Of a DNA stretch of 64,000 bases, positions 36,434-45,185 are shown one piece after another. Every line of letters begins with the position of its first letter. Position 1 is the stretch's first letter. Under the pieces are notes generated by a model. That model was not told where the DNA came from. It saw nothing but the letters and a program-made list of their open reading frames with translations, and did not search any database. Location of the stretch: positions 186,001 to 250,000 of the forward strand of contig CALUKD010000001.1 in assembly GCA_944321125.1 (NCBI GenBank), in the 5' to 3' direction. A program made the translations under genes and the position numbers. The stretch comes from Candidatus Butyricimonas faecavium. GTDB lineage: Bacteria; Bacteroidota; Bacteroidia; Bacteroidales; Marinifilaceae.

Positions 36434-37243
36434 ATGAGAAAATTATTTGCACTAATAGCAGTTTTAGGAATGCTTACTATTGGAGCATCATCTATGCTAA
36501 TGGCTCAAGAGAATGACACGACTCTAACAGAGACCACTGAAACTTACCAAGAAGAAGAGGAAACTACAGATCCTACCGTACTAGAAGATGAGTCACAAAT
36601 CGAAAGTACCTCTTTCCACGCTGCTTTAAAACAAAAATTCATCGAGGGAGGTGCTGCCTTCATGAGTTTCGTTATCTTATGTTTGATCTTCGGTTTGGCT
36701 ATCGCTATCGAAAGAGTTATCTATTTGAACTTGGCATCAACCAATTCTAAAAAATTGATCACAAGCGTAGAGGATGCGTTAAATAACGGTGGAATTGAGG
36801 CTGCTAAAGAAGTTTGCCGTAACACCAGAGGTCCTATCGCAAGTATTTTCTATCAAGGACTGTGCCGTTATGACCAAGGTGTCGATATGGTTGAAAAATC
36901 TGTTGTATCTTATGGTTCTGTTCAAATGGGACTTTTGGAAAAAGGAATGTCTTGGATTAGCTTGTTTATCGCCTTAGCACCGATGTTGGGATTCTTGGGA
37001 ACTGTGATCGGTATGATCGACGCCTTCGATAAGATTCAAGCAGCAGGTGATATTCAACCGTCATTGGTTGCCGGAGGTATCAAGGTTGCATTGATCACGA
37101 CCGTAGGTGGTTTGATCGTTGCCATGATTCTTCAAGTATTCTACAACTACTGTATTGCTAAGATTGAAAGTATTGTTAATGACATGGAAGATGCTTCCGT
37201 AACTTTATTAGACATTCTTGTCAAATACAATCAAAAACACTAA
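36434..37243 (+). CDS. exbB: MotA/TolQ/ExbB proton-channel family protein
   Basis: A 269-residue inner-membrane protein with a cleavable signal peptide (MRKLFALIAVLGMLTIGASSMLMAQ), an acidic Glu/Thr-rich linker (about 25-60), and three membrane helices with the ExbB signature APMLGFLGTVIGMIDAF (about 182-198). The extended N-terminus is typical of Bacteroidetes ExbB. It is the first gene of a four-gene cluster with two ExbD proteins, which should form the proton-driven motor for TonB-dependent receptors. No tonB gene is in the cluster. Confidence 0.92.
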   Translation: MRKLFALIAVLGMLTIGASSMLMAQENDTTLTETTETYQEEEETTDPTVLEDESQIESTSFHAALKQKFIEGGAAFMSFVILCLIFGLAIAIERVIYLNLASTNSKKLITSVEDALNNGGIEAAKEVCRNTRGPIASIFYQGLCRYDQGVDMVEKSVVSYGSVQMGLLEKGMSWISLFIALAPMLGFLGTVIGMIDAFDKIQAAGDIQPSLVAGGIKVALITTVGGLIVAMILQVFYNYCIAKIESIVNDMEDASVTLLDILVKYNQKH

Positions 37244-37246
37244 ACC

Positions 37247-37693
37247 ATGCAGAAAATAAACAAAATATTAAACATCATGACCATCGTAATGTTTGTCGTT
37301 ACGATCGTGTTATTGGGGTTATTTTATTTTGGAGGAGAACTTCCAAACTCACAATACGCTACCCCGGTATACACGGAACAACTACTATGGTGGTCATATC
37401 TATTATTTGGCGTTGCTATTGTTGCGGCGTTAGTATTCCCGATTGTTAGATTATTCACCAGACCCAAGGAAGCAATGAAGAGCTTTATTGCCCTTGCAGG
37501 GATCGTACTCCTTGTGTTAATCGCTTATTCTATGTCTGATGGAACAATCATGAATATTCCGGGATACAGCGGTTCAGATAACGTTCCGGGAACTTTAAAA
37601 TTCACTGATACCATCCTAATCACAACCTACTTCTTAGGGATAGGAGCTATTGGTGCCATTGTTGTAACAGAAATTATTAGACGCGTTAGATAA
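37247..37693 (+). CDS. Conserved membrane protein of the ExbB/ExbD cluster
   Basis: A 148-residue protein with four predicted hydrophobic segments (about 9-30, 48-68, 80-98 and 125-145). It starts three bases after exbB and precedes exbD. Genes of this type recur between exbB and exbD in Bacteroidetes, but I do not know a function. Its position suggests an accessory subunit of the ExbBD motor. Confidence 0.8.
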   Translation: MQKINKILNIMTIVMFVVTIVLLGLFYFGGELPNSQYATPVYTEQLLWWSYLLFGVAIVAALVFPIVRLFTRPKEAMKSFIALAGIVLLVLIAYSMSDGTIMNIPGYSGSDNVPGTLKFTDTILITTYFLGIGAIGAIVVTEIIRRVR

Positions 37694-37719
37694 TTTTCCT
37701 GAAGAATAAAAAAGAAATT

Positions 37720-38304
37720 ATGGCAAGAAAAAAAACACCAGAGATTAATGCCTCTTCCACCGCAGATATCGCCTTTTTGCTGTTGACATTCTTTTTGATG
37801 ACAACAACAATGGATGTGGATTCGGGATTATTCAGACGGTTACCGCCCATGCCGCCACCAGATCAGGTCATCGCACCTCCTGTTGCCAAACGTAATATCT
37901 TACAAGTTTTGGTAAACAAGAACGATTTGTTGGCCGTGAACGGGGAACTGATGCAAATTGAGAACCTAAAGGAAAAGGCTAAAGAGTTTATTTTGAACCC
38001 GCAAAATAGAGAAGATCTACCGAGTAAAGTTGTTAAGGAAATTCCTTTCTTCGGACAAGCTGAAGTTTCAAGAGGAATTATTTCTCTACAAAGTGACCGG
38101 GGAACCTCATACAAAATGTATATTGCCGTTCAAGACGAACTGACAGCAGCATATAATGAAATTAGAGATATGAAAGCCATGGAAAAATGGGGAAAGAAAT
38201 ATAGTGAACTTACAGAAGAACAAATGGATGCTGTAAGGAAACTAGTTCCGACCGCAATATCCGAGGCAGAACCTAAAAACATCGGGAAAGGAGGAAAGAA
38301 ATAA
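37720..38304 (+). CDS. exbD: Biopolymer transport protein ExbD (first copy)
   Basis: A 194-residue ExbD/TolR family protein with a single N-terminal membrane helix (about 16-34) containing the conserved Asp (INASSTADIAFLLLTFFLMTT), followed by a periplasmic domain. The C-terminal insert (about 130-194) is longer than in E. coli ExbD (141). The stop codon overlaps the start of the next exbD by one base (TAATG). Confidence 0.9.
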   Translation: MARKKTPEINASSTADIAFLLLTFFLMTTTMDVDSGLFRRLPPMPPPDQVIAPPVAKRNILQVLVNKNDLLAVNGELMQIENLKEKAKEFILNPQNREDLPSKVVKEIPFFGQAEVSRGIISLQSDRGTSYKMYIAVQDELTAAYNEIRDMKAMEKWGKKYSELTEEQMDAVRKLVPTAISEAEPKNIGKGGKK

Positions 38305-38771
38305 TGGCTAAATTCAGAAAAGAAGGAGGAAAGGAGACTCCTGCTATTTCAACAGCGTCTTTACCGGACATCGTGTTCATGCTATTATTCTTCTTCATGG
38401 TTAGTACCACGATGCGAGAAGTTCTCGTGATGGTTGATAACGGTATGCCCGAAGCAAAAGAGATCAGCAAACTAGAGAAAAAATCTTTAGTGAGTAACAT
38501 CTTTATCGGAAAACCGAAAGATCAGTATGTGGCTACTTACGGAAGTGAACCTCGTATTCAATTGAACGATAAACTGGCAAACGTAAGCGAAATCAGTAGT
38601 TTCGTTGTCGCTGAACAAGAATCTCGTAAAGAGGAAGAACGGAACATGATCACGAACAATTTAAAAGTGGATCAGTTTACGAAAATGGGTATCGTAACCG
38701 ACGTAAAACAAGAATTACGTAAAGCAAATTCTTTACGTATAAGCTACGCTACTCGTAAAAAAGTAAAATAG
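38304..38771 (+). CDS. exbD: Biopolymer transport protein ExbD (second copy)
   Basis: A 155-residue ExbD/TolR protein with the membrane-helix signature ISTASLPDIVFMLLFFFMVSTTM (about 15-37, conserved Asp) and a short periplasmic domain. Two different ExbD proteins are probably used as a heterodimer, as described for some Bacteroidetes and Xanthomonas systems. Translationally coupled to the preceding exbD; a strong terminator follows. Confidence 0.9.
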   Translation: MAKFRKEGGKETPAISTASLPDIVFMLLFFFMVSTTMREVLVMVDNGMPEAKEISKLEKKSLVSNIFIGKPKDQYVATYGSEPRIQLNDKLANVSEISSFVVAEQESRKEEERNMITNNLKVDQFTKMGIVTDVKQELRKANSLRISYATRKKVK

Positions 38772-38788
38772 TTTATCTATTATACATT

Positions 38789-38818
38789 AAAAAAGGGAGC
38801 AAATTGCTCCCTTTTTTA
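38789..38818 (+). terminator. Terminator of the exbB-exbD operon
   Basis: AAAGGGAGCA and TGCTCCCTTT form a 10-bp stem with a 3-base loop followed by T's, 20 bases after the last stop codon. Confidence 0.9.
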
Positions 38819-38850
38819 AAAATTTGATTAGCTTTGCACTCGGATAATAT

Positions 38851-38922
38851 GGTCCCCTAGTTCAATGGATAGAATGAAGGATTCCGGTTCCTTTGATATG
38901 GGTTCGAGTCCCGTGGGGATCA
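38851..38922 (+). tRNA. tRNA-Arg(CCG)
   Basis: A full cloverleaf can be drawn: 7-bp acceptor stem (GGTCCCC with GGGGATC, one G-U), D arm GTTC/GAAT, anticodon stem AAGGA/TCCTT with loop TTCCGGT (anticodon CCG at positions 34-36), variable loop TGAT, T arm ATGGG/CCCGT with loop TTCGAGT, and discriminator A at 38922. The encoded 3' end continues CC then T, so a complete CCA is not encoded. It reads CGG arginine codons. Confidence 0.92.
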
Positions 38923-38935
38923 CCTCTCAATTCTA

Positions 38936-38978
38936 CAACCCGCTAATATACAAAATATTATAGCGGGTTGTTTTTTTT
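38936..38978 (+). terminator. Terminator after tRNA-Arg
   Basis: A 10-bp stem (CAACCCGCTA with TAGCGGGTTG) is followed by eight T's. Confidence 0.88.
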
Positions 38979-39040
38979 ATAACCCAATATATAAGCCCAA
39001 CCAACAAGCTATTTTCATTTTTCCTATATTTGTAGAAAAC

Positions 39041-39274
39041 AATACAAGCAACACATTGGATTACCTTAAGCAAAATGCGGGCAACCAATATACGGGTGAA
39101 GCAAATTACATAAATGATCAAGCCGTAAGGGACAATAACATCATTACTGCTAACGGTAATGCTCCTTTGGAATTTTGTCGTGAGATTCTATACCAATTAG
39201 ATGCCGCAACACCAGAAATTATAGAAGAAACCTATTCATTTTATAAAAATGAACTTTTAACGAATAGTATCTAA
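39041..39274 (+). pseudogene. C-terminal remnant of a DJ-1/PfpI-family protein
   Basis: The frame reads NTSNTLDYLKQNAGNQYTGE and then EANYINDQAVRDNNIITANG and APLEFCREILYQLDA, which is the C-terminal end of class-I glutamine amidotransferase-like (PfpI/DJ-1) proteins. The roughly 120 N-terminal residues, including the nucleophilic Cys elbow, are missing: upstream lie only the tRNA terminator and AT-rich sequence. No ATG start is available (TTG at 39056). I take it as a decayed gene next to a tRNA, a frequent site of insertion and deletion. Confidence 0.65.
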
Positions 39275-39346
39275 ACGTTTCTAAAATCGTCAGCCTTATT
39301 AATCGGTTGACATTTTTTTTATACATTTGCTACAAATCTGTTCGTT

Positions 39347-41827
39347 ATGCAAAGACCTTTCAAATTTACCAAGTTCAAACTAATCACAGGATATATCCTA
39401 ATTCTCTTGCTAGGAGCCATTGCAATTATTTTTATCTACAAACAGACTATTGCATTAACCCAGAAAGGGAGTGACGAAATTGTCATGCAACAAAAATTAT
39501 TCATCATAAGTAACACACTCACTAAACTATACGAAGCAGAAAATACCGGAATAGCTTTCTCCCAAACGGGGACTCAAAAGAATTTTGACACTTATATGAA
39601 ATTGATAGAAGAAATCAGGGATAATATGGATACCCTAAAAAATCTATCTATAAGCTCGGAACAAAATTTACGAATAGACACGATAAATACACTTTTAAGT
39701 AAACGTATCGATAATTTAAAGGATCTATATTACGTCAAAAAGTACTATATACCCGAGGATTTTTACAACAAGACCATCGAAAAAATAGGAACCATCAAGG
39801 ACTCGACAGATGTCATTCCCGATCTCCGGGAAAAAATTATCACTGTCATTGACAGTAGCTACATCATTCGGGAAAGAAAAGGATTATTCAGAACGAAAAG
39901 AGATTCCATTTTAAAAGTCGACACAACCCTCCATCGCATCGTTGACACACTCAACATGGTTACGACGAACAACAATACGGATACATTAATGAACGTGATT
40001 CGAGATTCCTGGAGCCAGTATCAGCAGCAAAAAGAAGAAATCGATGCAGAAGTTTCCCGGCGAGAAGGTATTGTTATCCAGAGTGGCCAACACATCACGG
40101 AGCGTCTCAAACGGGTATTGAAAGAGCTTGAAAAAGAAGAACTTAAAAACACGATGACCCGTTTGGAGCAACAACAAATCACAACACATCATCTCACTCG
40201 AACTATATCTTGGATCGCAATCATCGCTTGTGTACTGGTGGTCTTTTTCGTCGTTCTCATTATCAACGACATCACGCAAAGTCAACGATACAGACGGGAA
40301 CTAGAAGCAGCAAAAACATACACGGAACGTTTACTACATAACCGGGAGAAATTAATGCTGACCGTCACTCACGATATAAAATCCCCCTTGAGCTCCATTA
40401 TCGGGTACATCGAACTGTTAAATAACACCCAACTAGAAGAGCGACAGCATTATTTTCTCAAAAACATGAAAGGTTCTGCCGAACATATCCTACATCTTGC
40501 TAACAATATGCTTGATTTCTCCAAATTAGAATCTAACAAAATGGAAATCAATACAGTTCCATACAACCCGGGACGCCTATTGCAGGAAACCGCAGATAGT
40601 TTCCTTCCTTTAGCGGCACAAAAGAATCTAGAATTGAAAAGCAATGTCAGCAATGCCTTAAATGGACTTTATCTTGGAGATTCCATGAAAGTTCGGCAAA
40701 TTGTAGTAAATATCCTATCGAACGCCATAAAATACACACGAGAAGGAAGGGTTTCTTTATCCGCTTTTATTTCCGGTACAAAAGACAACCAGTTCATTAT
40801 TGTAATCAAAGACTCCGGTCCGGGAATGACAGAAGAAGAACAAGAACTGATATTCAAAGAATTTACCCGTCTAAACCCACAACACAACAATGGAGCGGAA
40901 GGAACAGGCCTTGGCTTAACCATCACGCTACAACTCGTGCATCTACTCAACGGGGAATTAACCCTCGAAAGTAAAAAAGGAGAGGGAAGTACCTTCACGG
41001 TTAAATTACCATTGATAAAGGCCACGGCACAAGAATTTCAACCTACAGAAACACCCGCTTTAACCCCGATTATACATGAAGGCATGAAAGCCTTTATCGT
41101 TGATGATGACATTCTTCAATTAACCGTCACAACAGAATTACTCCAAAAAGTGGGTATTCAGTGCGACACTTGTACACATCCTCAAGAAGCGTTATCCCAG
41201 TTGGAAAAAGGGAACTACAACATCGTTTTATCCGACATTCAGATGCCGGAAATGGACGGATTTGAACTTGTGCAACAAATCCGTAAATCCCAAAAACAAC
41301 AAATAAGAAACATTCCGGTAATAGCTCTATCTGCTCGTGACGATATGCACGAAAAAGAGTATCAAGAAGCAGGTTTTTCCGCTTATCTAAACAAACCGTA
41401 CACCCCGGAACAACTTTACAGCAGGGTAAACGACCTGTTAGGATGTGACATAAAAACCAAGCAACTGGTAACACAAGTTACTGATAAAAACCTCCCGTAT
41501 AATTTAGAAATGATCATGGTCTTTGCTGACAATGACAAAGATGCTGCCAACCAAATTATCGGGTCTTTTATATCGGATTGCAAAACCAATTTCCAGTTAT
41601 TGGCTAAGCATCTGGAAGCACATGAAACGGAACAGATTGCCAAGTTAGCACACAAAATGCTACCCATGTTCAAACAACTCTCGATCAACGATATAATTCC
41701 TTCTCTACTTTTTCTGGAAAAAATGCCATTGGATACAGAAGAAAATAAAATAAGAGAGAATATTGAAAAGATTCTGCAAGAAGGGAACGATGTTCTCCAA
41801 TTACTGGAAGAAGAAACATACCAATAA
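39347..41827 (+). CDS. Hybrid sensor histidine kinase with receiver and Hpt domains
   Basis: An 826-residue membrane kinase: helix 1 (about 13-31), periplasmic sensor region of helical type (about 32-285), helix 2 (about 287-308), HisKA with phospho-acceptor His342 (TVTHDIKSPLSS), HATPase (about 450-560, GTGLGLTITLQL), receiver domain (about 580-700, Asp630 in LSDIQMPEMDG) and a C-terminal Hpt domain (His769 in KLAHKMLPMF). All phosphorelay residues are present. No cognate regulator is co-oriented; the convergent sigma-54 regulator 25 bases away is the nearest candidate. A TACATTTG box at 39322-39329 may be its -7 element. Confidence 0.9.
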   Translation: MQRPFKFTKFKLITGYILILLLGAIAIIFIYKQTIALTQKGSDEIVMQQKLFIISNTLTKLYEAENTGIAFSQTGTQKNFDTYMKLIEEIRDNMDTLKNLSISSEQNLRIDTINTLLSKRIDNLKDLYYVKKYYIPEDFYNKTIEKIGTIKDSTDVIPDLREKIITVIDSSYIIRERKGLFRTKRDSILKVDTTLHRIVDTLNMVTTNNNTDTLMNVIRDSWSQYQQQKEEIDAEVSRREGIVIQSGQHITERLKRVLKELEKEELKNTMTRLEQQQITTHHLTRTISWIAIIACVLVVFFVVLIINDITQSQRYRRELEAAKTYTERLLHNREKLMLTVTHDIKSPLSSIIGYIELLNNTQLEERQHYFLKNMKGSAEHILHLANNMLDFSKLESNKMEINTVPYNPGRLLQETADSFLPLAAQKNLELKSNVSNALNGLYLGDSMKVRQIVVNILSNAIKYTREGRVSLSAFISGTKDNQFIIVIKDSGPGMTEEEQELIFKEFTRLNPQHNNGAEGTGLGLTITLQLVHLLNGELTLESKKGEGSTFTVKLPLIKATAQEFQPTETPALTPIIHEGMKAFIVDDDILQLTVTTELLQKVGIQCDTCTHPQEALSQLEKGNYNIVLSDIQMPEMDGFELVQQIRKSQKQQIRNIPVIALSARDDMHEKEYQEAGFSAYLNKPYTPEQLYSRVNDLLGCDIKTKQLVTQVTDKNLPYNLEMIMVFADNDKDAANQIIGSFISDCKTNFQLLAKHLEAHETEQIAKLAHKMLPMFKQLSINDIIPSLLFLEKMPLDTEENKIRENIEKILQEGNDVLQLLEEETYQ

Positions 41828-41852
41828 TCTCTCCATATAAAATTAAAAATAT

Positions 41853-43187
41853 CTATAGGTCCTCTAGGCCGAAACTTTTTAATTTATTATACAATGTCTT
41901 CCTGTCTATCTGAAGCATACGGGCAGCCTCGCTCTTGTTGTTCCGGCATTTCCGCATGGCATCCTTGATCAGTTCGATTTCCATCTCCCGCCGTGTAGTG
42001 GATATCTTTTCAGGTTCCACTGGCTTTTGCTCCAATTCCGGAGGCAAACAGGCCTTAGAAATCAAACTATCCATACATAACAACGTCGCTCGTTTCACGA
42101 TATTACGCATTTCCCGCAAATTACCCGGCCACGAGTAAGCTCTAAAAATACGCATAACCTCCTCATCGAACCCAGCCACTTGTTTTCCTAACTCCTCGTT
42201 CGCTTTATCTAAGAAATGATTGGCAAAAATCAAAATATCCTCTTTTCTCTCCCGAAGCGGCAACGCTTGGATGGAAAATTCATTCAAACGATGATACAAA
42301 TCCTCCCGGAAACGACCACTTGCAACGGCCTCTTTTAGATTTTCATTCGTGGCCGAGATAATACGCACATCAAAAGGAATATCAACATTCCCGCCCACGG
42401 GATGTACCTTACGCTCTTCAAGCGCACGCAATAGCTGAACTTGCACATCATAAGGTAAATTACCGATCTCATCCAAGAAAATAGTACCTCCCGATGCGGT
42501 CACGAAATAGCCCTGCTTATCGGTAACAGCACCCGTGAAAGAACCTTTAATATGCCCAAAGAATTCGCTTGCGGCAAGATCTTTCGGAATCGCACCACAA
42601 TCAACCGCCACGAAAGGTCCGTCTTTTCGGTTACTCATCGAGTGTATCAAACGAGCGATATACTCCTTACCCGTACCACTCTCTCCGTTAATCAAAACCG
42701 TCATCATAGTAGGTCCTACCAGATGAATATATTCATATTGCCGATCGGCACCTTCACTCACTCCTTTTATATAAGAAAAACTCGTCATCTTTGCTTTTGC
42801 TGGAACAGACTTGGCAACAGGCCCTGCCTCCAACTTTAAAGCTTCCTGCAATTTTTTTAGAATCTCATCCGGGATAACAGGTTTGGCCACGTAATCAAAA
42901 GCACCCAATTTAATCGCCGTGACCGCAGTCTGTATATCGGCATAGCCTGTCATCAGAAGCACCTGTGTCTCCGGCGTTTTTTCCTTGATCACCCGAAGCA
43001 AATCAATCCCGTCTTTATCCGGCAAACGTAAATCCGTCAACACAAGATCAAATCCTGTTTTATCTAATTGTTTTACAGCTTCCTTGTAGGAAAAAGCAGT
43101 ATCTACCTCAAATCCACGCTTTTCCAACCATTTTCTCAGCATGATACAAAATGTTGTATCATCATCCACGATTAAAATCTTTGCCAT
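41853..43187 (-). CDS. Sigma-54-dependent response regulator (NtrC family)
   Basis: A 444-residue regulator: receiver domain (about 1-120, phospho-acceptor Asp52 in TDLRLPDKDG), AAA+ domain (about 135-370; Walker A GESGTGKE at 168-175, Walker B LDEIGNLP) and C-terminal Fis-type HTH (about 405-440, NNKSEAARMLQIDRKTLYNKL). The sigma-54 contact loop reads GSFTGA rather than the usual GAFTGA. It is convergent with the hybrid kinase, and its targets cannot be read here. Confidence 0.93.
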   Translation of the reverse strand: MAKILIVDDDTTFCIMLRKWLEKRGFEVDTAFSYKEAVKQLDKTGFDLVLTDLRLPDKDGIDLLRVIKEKTPETQVLLMTGYADIQTAVTAIKLGAFDYVAKPVIPDEILKKLQEALKLEAGPVAKSVPAKAKMTSFSYIKGVSEGADRQYEYIHLVGPTMMTVLINGESGTGKEYIARLIHSMSNRKDGPFVAVDCGAIPKDLAASEFFGHIKGSFTGAVTDKQGYFVTASGGTIFLDEIGNLPYDVQVQLLRALEERKVHPVGGNVDIPFDVRIISATNENLKEAVASGRFREDLYHRLNEFSIQALPLRERKEDILIFANHFLDKANEELGKQVAGFDEEVMRIFRAYSWPGNLREMRNIVKRATLLCMDSLISKACLPPELEQKPVEPEKISTTRREMEIELIKDAMRKCRNNKSEAARMLQIDRKTLYNKLKSFGLEDL

Positions 43188-43254
43188 AAGTCGATTTATT
43201 TCTACACGAAAATAGCCTTAATCGACTAAACAAAAAAGTTTTTAACGGAATTTA

Positions 43255-43295
43255 GGAAAAGAAAGCAGGTAACTCTCTAGAAAAGAGCTACCTGC
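43255..43295 (-). terminator. Intrinsic terminator, minus strand
   Basis: On the minus strand a 12-bp stem (43284-43295 with 43265-43276, one G-U pair, 7-base loop) is followed by TTTCTTTTCC. The G-U pair would be an A-C mismatch on the other strand, so minus-strand transcription is favoured. It closes either the 27-codon gene at 43430-43513 or readthrough from argH. Confidence 0.65.
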
Positions 43296-43429
43296 TCAAA
43301 ACAAGTGTAATAAATCTTCTCAAATCTCCAACTACACAAATAAAACTCCCGTCTTTATCAATAGACATGTGTTCATGTCCATCGTGTTTATATTAATAAT
43401 TGTCTATCATCAAGATGATTAGGTTCACT

Positions 43430-43513
43430 CTACTTCATTTCGGGCTCGGGTAAAAAATGCGGTAACAAAAGTCCCGAAATAGCTATTACGATAAAAAATA
43501 TACAAATTCCCAT
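43430..43513 (-). CDS. Possible small membrane protein (27 aa)
   Basis: ATG at 43513 to TAG at 43430 reads MGICIFFIVIAISGLLLPHF then LPEPEMK: a single hydrophobic helix with a short polar tail, the look of a genuine small membrane protein. It lies 184 bases after argH on the same strand and is followed by a minus-strand terminator. No clear TAnnTTTG promoter box precedes it. Nothing else is seen in 43188-43254 or 43514-43697, apart from loose inverted repeats near 43651-43686. Confidence 0.35.
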   Translation of the reverse strand: MGICIFFIVIAISGLLLPHFLPEPEMK

Positions 43514-43697
43514 AACCAATCAATTTTAATCATTCAACTATTTGCTTATAGTATAGAGAATTGTATGCCATTGCTAAACAAAAAACCAGACCACCAAGAT
43601 AATCAACAAATTACACGTCAATTTTGGAAAATAAGCCTGTAGAAAGATGTGGAACAAGTGTGGAAAAAATCCCTATAACTTGTCCCCTAAATGTAGA

Positions 43698-45038
43698 TTA
43701 CCTGTTCTCCAACAGATCTTTTACCGCCTCACGAACTGTAACTATGTCCCAAGCAGATACTCTTTGCTCAAATTTATCTCTAATTTCCGTCAGACAAAGA
43801 TTACCCATACTTCCTTCGTGTGTATGATGAATCACCCGATCTCTATCCCGATAATATCCCTCTTGAATTTGTAAGCCTATTTCCCGGTAAGCCTCCCGAA
43901 ACGGAATCCCGGCCATCACTCGTTCATTCACGTCCTCTACGGAAAAAATATAAGCATAGCGGGAATCTCGTAAAACATCCTGTTTCACCTCCATCTCCTG
44001 CAACACCAGATGAGCCATAAAAAGGGAATCGTTCAACTCACGAAAAGCGGGTAAAAATAACTCCTTAGTTAATTGCATATCCCGAAAATACCCGGAAGTC
44101 AAGTTCGTACAAATCATAGCCGTTTGCATGGGAAGCGATTGCAAATAATTACATTTCGCCCGAATCAACTCGAATATATCCGGATTCTTTTTGTGTGGCA
44201 TAATGCTGGACCCCGTCGTATACTTATTCGGTAAACGTACAAACCCGAAATTACTACAAGCGAACAGACAAACATCGGCAGCCAAACGCCCTAAAGTCGT
44301 TGCCACGGCAGCCAACCCCAATAGCACATTCTTTTCCATCTTTCCTCTTTGTATTTGGGCATAAACCACATTATAAGCCAAACTTGCAAATCCAAGTAAA
44401 TCAGTCGTCATCTGTCGATCCAAGGCGAGCGACGAGCCATAACCTGCCCCGGAACCAAGAGGATTTGTGTTCACCATATCGTAAGCCGCTTTCAACACCA
44501 ACAAATCGTCGGCCAACGACTCGGCATAAGCACTGAACCACAAACCGAAAGAAGAAGGCATAGCCACTTGTAAATGAGTATAACCGGGAATCAATACGTC
44601 TTTATTCTCTTCTGCCCTTTGTACCAACAGGTCAAACAAACGTTCTACATATTCCAATGTTTCAAATATTGCCTCCCGGGTAAATAACTTCAAGTCAAGT
44701 AAAATCTGATCATTCCGGGAACGCCCCGTGTGAATCTTTTTCCCCGCATCCCCGCATTCCCGCACCAATAGCAATTCAATTTGAGAATGAACATCCTCAA
44801 CTCCCTCTTCTATCACAAACTCGCCCCTTTCCACTATTCCGTGAATATCAACCAATACTCGCTGCAAAGATTTATACTCGTCCTCACTCACCAAACCCAC
44901 AGCATGTAACATTTTCAAGTGAGCCAAACTCCCAATAACATCAACCCCAGCCAACATAACATCCAATTCCCGGTCTTTTCCTATCGTAAATGATTCCATA
45001 AAACCATCTATATCATATCCTTTATCCCAAAGCTTCAT
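43698..45038 (-). CDS. argH: Argininosuccinate lyase
   Basis: A 446-residue enzyme of the fumarase/aspartase superfamily that splits argininosuccinate into arginine and fumarate, the last step of arginine synthesis. The signature GSSIMPHKKNPD (about 276-287), the TGRSRNDQ motif (about 104-111) and the GYTHLQVAMP segment (about 154-163) are intact. It is the last gene of the arginine operon, separated from the deacetylase gene by 114 bases that include half of a strong hairpin. Confidence 0.95.
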   Translation of the reverse strand: MKLWDKGYDIDGFMESFTIGKDRELDVMLAGVDVIGSLAHLKMLHAVGLVSEDEYKSLQRVLVDIHGIVERGEFVIEEGVEDVHSQIELLLVRECGDAGKKIHTGRSRNDQILLDLKLFTREAIFETLEYVERLFDLLVQRAEENKDVLIPGYTHLQVAMPSSFGLWFSAYAESLADDLLVLKAAYDMVNTNPLGSGAGYGSSLALDRQMTTDLLGFASLAYNVVYAQIQRGKMEKNVLLGLAAVATTLGRLAADVCLFACSNFGFVRLPNKYTTGSSIMPHKKNPDIFELIRAKCNYLQSLPMQTAMICTNLTSGYFRDMQLTKELFLPAFRELNDSLFMAHLVLQEMEVKQDVLRDSRYAYIFSVEDVNERVMAGIPFREAYREIGLQIQEGYYRDRDRVIHHTHEGSMGNLCLTEIRDKFEQRVSAWDIVTVREAVKDLLENR

Positions 45039-45145
45039 TTAAATTCAAATTTTAGACTCCAACCCTACAAACCAACGCTCCTAATTTTACTTTAAACTCT
45101 AATTTCCATTCAAATTTTTAGTTTTTAGTTCTCAATTTTAGCTCG

Positions 45146-45185
45146 TTTAAATCTATAATTCAACATATTGAATTATAGATTTAAA
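45146..45185. repeat. Perfect 18-bp-stem hairpin across the argE stop codon
   Basis: TTTAAATCTATAATTCAA (45146-45163) is exactly complementary to 45168-45185, with loop CATA. The 40-base palindrome covers the last codons and TAG stop of the deacetylase gene and the start of the spacer to argH. On the minus strand no T-run follows, so it is not a standard terminator. It may set mRNA stability or reduce argH expression. Confidence 0.75.

Noticed and set aside
43556-43580. TGGCAT-like sequence as a sigma-54 promoter for the 27-residue peptide
   Set aside because: The -24 half is plausible, but the required GC at -12 is missing at correct spacing, so it is not supported.
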